A DNA stretch of 9,263 bases, from contig DDFC01000004.1 of assembly GCA_002336895.1 (NCBI GenBank), positions 1 through 9,263 of the forward strand, read 5' to 3'. The translations under genes were made by a program, and so were the position numbers. Shown one piece after another: positions 5,197-9,263 of this stretch (position 1 is its first letter; every line of letters begins with the position of its first letter). The notes under the pieces are model-generated. The model was not told where the DNA came from, made no database searches, and saw only the letters and a list, made by a program, of their open reading frames with translations. This stretch comes from Verrucomicrobiaceae bacterium UBA1938. Lineage in GTDB: Bacteria > Verrucomicrobiota > Verrucomicrobiia > Verrucomicrobiales > Verrucomicrobiaceae.

Positions 5197-8130
5197 TTAC
5201 TTGGCGATCAGCGTGTAATCAAAAGCCGGGGAGTGGTAGATCTCCTTGGAGCTCTTCACCTTGAAGGTCACGAAAGCCGCCAGCGTCCCCTGGCCCTCCA
5301 CATCCAGCGTCAGGAAAAGCCCCGCATCTCCCAGCGCATTCAGGCTGCCTTTGTGGTAGCCGCCCCGGCCCTGGGGATTGACCGTGATATCCAGATCCTC
5401 CTCCTTCCACGCAGCCAGCCCAGAGCCCTTGATCATCACATCAATGCTGCCCGTCACCTTCTCACCATTCTTGGTGCCCACCCCCGTGATCTGCTCCCGC
5501 ACCAGGCTGTCGAGCACCGGCTTCTTGTCAGGCTTGGCAGGCGCAGGCAGCGCAAACTGGTAGCTGCAGTTCTGCGTCAGCACAGAGCCGTCCTTCATCA
5601 TCTCCAGCGCCGGAGAGTCCTTTTTGATCGGCAGCTCAAAGCGGAAGTAATAGGTGGGTGCCGGAGACGCGCCGTTTCCTCCTGCCGCCGCAGCAGCCTT
5701 GTCAGCAGCAGCAGCCTTGTCAGCAGCAGCCGCTTTGTCAGCAGCAGCCTTGTCCGCAGCAGCTTTGTCAGTGACCGTTGTAGCCGGTGCCACAGCCGCC
5801 ACAGGGATGGTGGTGGTCACCGTCGTGGTCGTGGTGATCGCAGGAGGGTCAGCCTTCGGCGTCGTGGCATCCTTGGGTGTGCTGGCAGCCGCCGCCTTGT
5901 CAGCAGCAGGGGCCGCTGCACCGCCGCCCGCGCCGCCTTTCAGCTCCACCCACAGCCCGATCGCCGTCGTGCCGATCATCTGCGGCGCATCCACCGGCCC
6001 GTCCTTCGCCTTTTCCTTGATCACTTTCGGATCATTGTCCCCCTGCGCCACGATCCCCGCCAGATCCACCTGGTCCAGATTCTTGCCGCTGATCATCATG
6101 TACACCGTCTCCTTGGCATCGCCGGGCTTGGTGGCCTTGGACTGGATCGTTTGAGCGGCCGGGTACACCTTCAGCTCACTGGCCCGCACCAGCTTGTCGC
6201 CCGTGTCCCACAGGTTCGTGGCCAGGTCTTCCTGGGGTACCAGAAAGTCCGCCGGCAGCGGCGTGCGCGTCACTGTGCCGAGGTAGCTTTTGGTCAGCAC
6301 CGTATAGTCACGCTCGAGATTACGCATGGTATGATAGAGTGCACTGTCATCATCTCCCTGGGGGTCCACATGCTGGCGCAGGGGATCCTTGGACGAGTTC
6401 AGGGTCGAAAGCGCCGTGTTGAGGTCGTTTTGAATTTTATACGACTCCTCAGGCAGCCTGTTGCGGTCAAACGCCCCCCACAGCCAGCCCCGCGTGTGCC
6501 GGCTCCAGCGTGTGCTGTAGCTGATCCGCAGCTCCGGCATCCACACCTCCGGCTCATTCCTGGCATTTCTCACCAGCTTCGGGCTGGCCAGCTCCTCCTG
6601 CATCCCCAGCATCAGCAGCGCCGGAAAGGTCTGCCGCTCCAGGATCATGCCCGCCTTGCCATTGTCGGCCTCCGGATTGGCCATGCCACGCAGGCGGTTG
6701 CCCACCTCAAAGCCAAAGAAATTGTCCCCCATCGAATACGCATTTGCAGACGCCAGAGACGACATCGTCACCGTGTCACGCCGGTTCAGTTTGGCCCAGT
6801 CGGCAAAGGCCGAGCCCGAGCCCGCATTCGCCGTGCCCAGCAGCATGGAGAGCTGCATCGCCAGCTCGATCTGCCGCGCATGGCTGGAGCCCAGCGCCAG
6901 GTTCTGCGTGTCCATCAGCGGCGTCACCACATTGATCGCTATCGGCACGCTCATGTCCTCATCATACATGCCATCAGGATTTGGCCTGCCGAGCTCATCC
7001 ACATGGTCATGCTCTGCCAGCGGTGGGAAATACCCTCCATACTCCAGTGGCACCTGCGTGCTCTTGTTTTCGGCGAAGGTGAATGCCTTCTGCCCAAATA
7101 CCTCCCTCTCTGCCGCATTGAGGTGCTGCCAGTGGGCCTGCGCGATGACCTTCCGCACCTCAAAGGGCAGCTGCTTCCAGCGGATGATCCTGGAGATCAT
7201 CTCTCGTGTGGCCTTCCGGTACCTCACCGTCGTCTCCGCATCGATGTGCGCCACATACCCCTCCTTCGTGAGAAAGCCGGGGTTCACGCTCACCGTCGTC
7301 GTGCCATAGAGGATCTTGCGGTCTTTGTATTGCAGCGCTGCCTCAGGCTTTCCCATCAGCGTCAGGATGTTCTTCACCATGGTCGTGTCCGCCGCCTCGA
7401 TCAGGCGGGAGTGCGGGGAAAAAGCCGCGCTGCTCATGTCCACCTTGGTGGCGGTGGCCAGCTGGTTGCCTGTGCTGTCGCCCAGTCCTTCCAGGGCAGT
7501 CTTGGCCGCAGCCGTGCCTGGGGCGGGGGTGGTGATGACTTTGGTGGCGTCCGCACCTGCACCATCCAGGTTCACAGCCGCCGCGCCTCGGAACTGCTCC
7601 CTCACGACCGAAAGACTGCCGCCCTCAGCCTTTTCATACTCCTTGTACAGGCCCTGCAGCCCAAACGGGGTGCTGCTCTGCCCGTTTTGTGGCTGTGTAC
7701 CTGCGGAGGTGTCATCCAGCGCAAAGGGATACTTTTCCCGGGGTGTATTGGCATTGTACCGTGCCGGAAACAGCACCAGCGGCGCCATCTGGATCGTCCC
7801 CCACTCCTCCACCTGCCAGTTCAGCCTGTAGAGCGCCTTGCTGAAATCATACGTGCGCTTCTTCCAGTCATGCTCGATCGGCTTCACCTGCTGCCACGCC
7901 GGGTTGTAGATCTCCGCCGCCGGCTGCTTCCCGCTCGTCTGCGCCTCATACGGCGGGGAGGCATACACATCCTTCGGCGCCCTCATCCGGCCCCACCATT
8001 CCCCGATCTTCTCAAACAGCGGCTTGCGCCGCGGCTGCGGGTAGTCCTGCGCCAGCAGGCCCCCGGACAGGCAGAGCAGAGACATGAGCAGCAGGCAGGT
8101 CAGCCGGCAGGTGGGAGTGCGTCGTTTCAT
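5197..8130 (-). CDS. Large exported protein of unknown function with Ala/Asp/Lys low-complexity linker
   Basis: 977 residues. The start at 8130 is preferred over the in-frame ATG at 8262: it opens with a typical signal peptide (Lys/Arg-rich start, hydrophobic 9-26, likely cleavage after Ala27 in GLLAQ), and its ATG overlaps the upstream gene's TGA as ATGA. Residues 28-650 are one or more large regions I do not recognise, with conserved-looking phrases such as VSVNPGFLTKEGYVAHID (about 279-296), PLMDTQNLALGSSHARQ (about 403-419) and DNFFGFEVGNRL (about 468). Residues 660-735 and 830-977 look beta-rich, with VYMMISGKNLDQVDL and DVMIKGSGLAAW suggesting IPT/Ig-like modules. Between them (about 735-818) is a Thr/Ala-rich linker with a DKAAA tract. 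A periplasmic or surface structural or binding role is inferred. No enzyme motif is visible. Translation is probably coupled to the lipoprotein gene. Confidence 0.85.
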   Translation of the reverse strand: MKRRTPTCRLTCLLLMSLLCLSGGLLAQDYPQPRRKPLFEKIGEWWGRMRAPKDVYASPPYEAQTSGKQPAAEIYNPAWQQVKPIEHDWKKRTYDFSKALYRLNWQVEEWGTIQMAPLVLFPARYNANTPREKYPFALDDTSAGTQPQNGQSSTPFGLQGLYKEYEKAEGGSLSVVREQFRGAAAVNLDGAGADATKVITTPAPGTAAAKTALEGLGDSTGNQLATATKVDMSSAAFSPHSRLIEAADTTMVKNILTLMGKPEAALQYKDRKILYGTTTVSVNPGFLTKEGYVAHIDAETTVRYRKATREMISRIIRWKQLPFEVRKVIAQAHWQHLNAAEREVFGQKAFTFAENKSTQVPLEYGGYFPPLAEHDHVDELGRPNPDGMYDEDMSVPIAINVVTPLMDTQNLALGSSHARQIELAMQLSMLLGTANAGSGSAFADWAKLNRRDTVTMSSLASANAYSMGDNFFGFEVGNRLRGMANPEADNGKAGMILERQTFPALLMLGMQEELASPKLVRNARNEPEVWMPELRISYSTRWSRHTRGWLWGAFDRNRLPEESYKIQNDLNTALSTLNSSKDPLRQHVDPQGDDDSALYHTMRNLERDYTVLTKSYLGTVTRTPLPADFLVPQEDLATNLWDTGDKLVRASELKVYPAAQTIQSKATKPGDAKETVYMMISGKNLDQVDLAGIVAQGDNDPKVIKEKAKDGPVDAPQMIGTTAIGLWVELKGGAGGGAAAPAADKAAAASTPKDATTPKADPPAITTTTTVTTTIPVAAVAPATTVTDKAAADKAAADKAAAADKAAAADKAAAAAGGNGASPAPTYYFRFELPIKKDSPALEMMKDGSVLTQNCSYQFALPAPAKPDKKPVLDSLVREQITGVGTKNGEKVTGSIDVMIKGSGLAAWKEEDLDITVNPQGRGGYHKGSLNALGDAGLFLTLDVEGQGTLAAFVTFKVKSSKEIYHSPAFDYTLIAK
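5690..5772. repeat. (D)KAAA-coding tandem repeat in the exported protein gene
   Basis: On the + strand GCAGCAGCCTTGTCA-like units of 12 and 15 bp repeat five times. They encode DKAAA or DKAAAA on the - strand at residues about 787-815. An isolated extra copy is seen near 5890-5905. Mixed 12/15-bp unit sizes suggest slippage that stays in frame. Confidence 0.75.
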
Positions 8131-8753
8131 CGGGAGCGGGTGGTGTTGTGGGTGATGCGGCGTGCCATCCGTGTGGGCACGAGAAGTTGTACATCCAGGG
8201 AGTTCAGCGCCACGCGCGCCTCCTCGCGGGAGGAGCCCCGCAGCACATGCAGCCTCAGCCACAGGTCGCCTCGATCCCCAGGCTGGAACACATGCGTAAA
8301 CTCAAAAGACCGCGTCCCCTCATCATAGCGGCCCCTCCTCAGGTCCGGCGCCACCCACATGCTGCTCTCGTTCATCCACGCATGGATGTGCCCCTGGCAC
8401 CCCTTGGAAAGCGCTGCCGAATAACGGAAGTCCACCCGCACCGTGGCGTAAAAAGGCTTCTTCAGCCACGTGTGCACATCAAAGGCCAGCCGTGCATAGC
8501 TGCTGGCCTGCAGCTTCTCCTTGTCCTCAAAGGGCCGCAGCTCCGCCTGCAGTCCGGTAAAGGTCACCGTCATCACCTTGTTGCTCTGCCAGGCCACATG
8601 ATGCCCCGCCTGCCGGCCGGGAGCGCTGGGCTCAAACAGCACCAGCGGCTTCTCAAACCGCGCCCACGTGCCCGGCGGGCACGGCCCGCTGCAGCTGCAG
8701 GCCAGCACCATCAGGGAAAGGCACATCAGAGGCAGGCGGCAGGCGGATCTCAT
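8127..8753 (-). CDS. Putative lipoprotein, beta-rich, unknown function
   Basis: 208 residues. The N-terminus is a signal peptide with a hydrophobic core (7-18) ending in VLAC, so Cys19 is a likely lipidation site; Leu at -2 is less usual, and a second Cys follows at 21. The remainder has alternating hydrophobic strands (VMTVTFTGLQAEL, PFYATVRVDFRYSA, LWLRLHVLRG, LNSLDVQLLV), which suggests an all-beta sandwich of the carbohydrate- or protein-binding type; no family is recognised. The TGA overlaps the ATG of the exported-protein gene (ATGA), so the two products are probably made together and may act together at the envelope. No Shine-Dalgarno precedes the ATG at 8753. It is the first clear gene after the AT-rich promoter region at 8870-8990. 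Confidence 0.75.
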   Translation of the reverse strand: MRSACRLPLMCLSLMVLACSCSGPCPPGTWARFEKPLVLFEPSAPGRQAGHHVAWQSNKVMTVTFTGLQAELRPFEDKEKLQASSYARLAFDVHTWLKKPFYATVRVDFRYSAALSKGCQGHIHAWMNESSMWVAPDLRRGRYDEGTRSFEFTHVFQPGDRGDLWLRLHVLRGSSREEARVALNSLDVQLLVPTRMARRITHNTTRSR

Positions 8754-8925
8754 GGGGCTGCTGGGGAGTGAAAAGCGGGAGGGGGATCACCCGGCCGTCC
8801 GCCCTCTCGCACAAAACGAGAGCATCAGGTGGGGCAGCACACGCCGTCATCAAATCGGCGGAATGCTTATTGGCAACTTCCCAAAAATAATCAGACACTC
8901 AGAAAAATTGCCAGATAAATTTCTC

Positions 8926-8941
8926 TGCAAAAAACATGCCA
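8926..8941 (-). promoter_or_regulatory. Candidate sigma-54 (RpoN) promoter of the - strand gene block
   Basis: Read on the - strand, TGGCATGTTTTTTGCA matches the -24/-12 consensus TGGCACG-N4-TTGCW with one mismatch (C to T in the -24 element). The required GG-N10-GC spacing is exact. The predicted transcription start is near 8915, leaving a leader of about 160 bases before the lipoprotein ATG at 8753. Interlocking inverted repeats lie immediately upstream. Sigma-54 promoters need an AAA+ activator; none is encoded in the window. Confidence 0.5.
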
Positions 8942-8968
8942 CATGTATTCAAGGCATGATAAATGCCT
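8935..8968. repeat. Interlocking GGCAT/ATGCC inverted repeats
   Basis: AGGCAT (8952-8957) and ATGCCT (8963-8968) form a perfect inverted repeat with a 5-base centre. CATGCC (8935-8940) also pairs with GGCATG (8953-8958) over a 12-base spacer. The left copy is part of the -24 element of the candidate sigma-54 promoter, so a regulator bound across these sites would touch the promoter. Operator function is inference from position. Confidence 0.5.
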
Positions 8969-9263
8969 AAAATAATAGCGACTCAAAAAACCAAAAAAGC
9001 ACAACACCCGAACAGCCCCACCCGCAGCGCCTTCACCACCCCACCCATCCCTCCAGCAGCCGCCATCCTCACACAGATGCCTGCAGGGCAGGGCAGCAGC
9101 GGCGGGCGGCTCCCCGCCCACCCCGCCGGCTCGGCGTGCCACACCATGCCAGCCCGTGGTATAAAGTGCTGCCAGCCTCCGGCGCACCCCGCCAGCCACA
9201 CCCGGCCCATCCCGCCCCGATCATGCAGGCTCCCGCCGCCTCACTTCTTCTGCAGCATCGCAT

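Larger units (their letters stand above)
8754..9240. other. Long intergenic region with AT-rich island
   Basis: No convincing gene is seen in about 490 bp. Positions 8870-8990 are strikingly AT-rich against the GC-rich surroundings and hold the sigma-54-like promoter and inverted repeats listed separately. Positions 9000-9200 are GC-rich with a short perfect hairpin GGGCGG/CCGCCC (9104-9119) lacking a T tract. A weak + strand promoter-like pair, GTGCCA (9136-9141) and TATAAA (9160-9165) with an 18-bp spacer, could serve a gene starting beyond or near the right edge. A - strand frame from GTG at 8898 (81 codons) exists but overlaps the lipoprotein gene by 101 bp and is not called. Confidence 0.5.

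Noticed and set aside
8131..8262. 44-codon N-terminal extension of the exported protein (start at 8262)
   Set aside because: It would bury a good signal peptide inside the chain and overlap the lipoprotein gene by 136 bp. The ATG at 8130 in the ATGA overlap is much more likely.
4855..8328. 1157-codon open frame on the + strand opposite the exported protein gene
   Set aside because: The product is Arg/His/Leu-rich without hydrophobic core patterns or motifs. The - strand has a signal peptide, coherent domains and an ATGA junction with its neighbour.
8653..8898. 81-codon frame starting with GTG at 8898 on the - strand
   Set aside because: It lies just after the predicted sigma-54 start site, so a leader peptide is conceivable. 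It has no ribosome site, no recognisable features and overlaps the lipoprotein gene by 101 bp.
9241..9263. Possible 3' end of another - strand gene (…AMLQKK then TGA), or alternatively the start of a + strand gene at ATG 9224
   Set aside because: Only 23 and 40 bases respectively are visible; either reading could be chance, and they are mutually uncertain. The sequence right of the window would decide.
1..9263. tRNA, rRNA, insertion sequence or phage integrase
   Set aside because: I saw no cloverleaf, rRNA segment, transposase motif or terminal inverted repeats with target duplication in this window.

Overview
The window is GC-rich bacterial DNA, strongly enriched for G or C at third codon positions, with long spurious open frames opposite the real genes. 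Few genes have clear Shine-Dalgarno sites. Composition, weak ribosome binding sites and large exported proteins without recognisable domains suggest a Verrucomicrobiota/Planctomycetota-type genome. That placement is an impression; no marker gene is present to prove it.

Layout: one gene runs on the + strand (186-2501). It faces a block of four genes on the - strand, transcribed from right to left: 8753-8127, 8130-5197, 5151-4105 and 4028-2670. The + gene encodes a 771-residue fusion of a trypsin-like serine protease (His118/Asp164/Ser241) and a NUC1-type DNA/RNA non-specific endonuclease (DKGH motif, His553), joined by a Pro/Ala/Lys-rich linker. The two units converge on a 168-bp intergenic stretch (2502-2669) full of inverted repeats, including a terminator-like hairpin with a T8 tract for the - strand block.

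In transcription order, the - strand block holds a putative lipoprotein (208 aa), an exported 977-aa protein of unknown function with a (D)KAAA low-complexity linker (the two joined by an ATGA overlap), a papain-like C1 cysteine peptidase whose N-terminus carries four GM(G/P)RDGN repeats, and a three-helix membrane protein with a helical repeat region and a C-terminal EVRYF-type domain. The region before the block (8754 to about 9240) contains an AT-rich island with a good match to a sigma-54 promoter (GG-N10-GC) beside interlocking GGCAT/ATGCC inverted repeats.

Working together (inference): a protease-nuclease fusion without a signal peptide, a second protease of another clan and a membrane protein with a putative sensing region resemble protease-dependent biological-conflict (anti-phage or suicide) loci. 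In such a model the membrane protein senses, the peptidase relays and the protease-linked nuclease kills. The exported protein and lipoprotein may be part of the same system on the envelope side or an independent pair. Nothing in the sequence alone proves defence activity.
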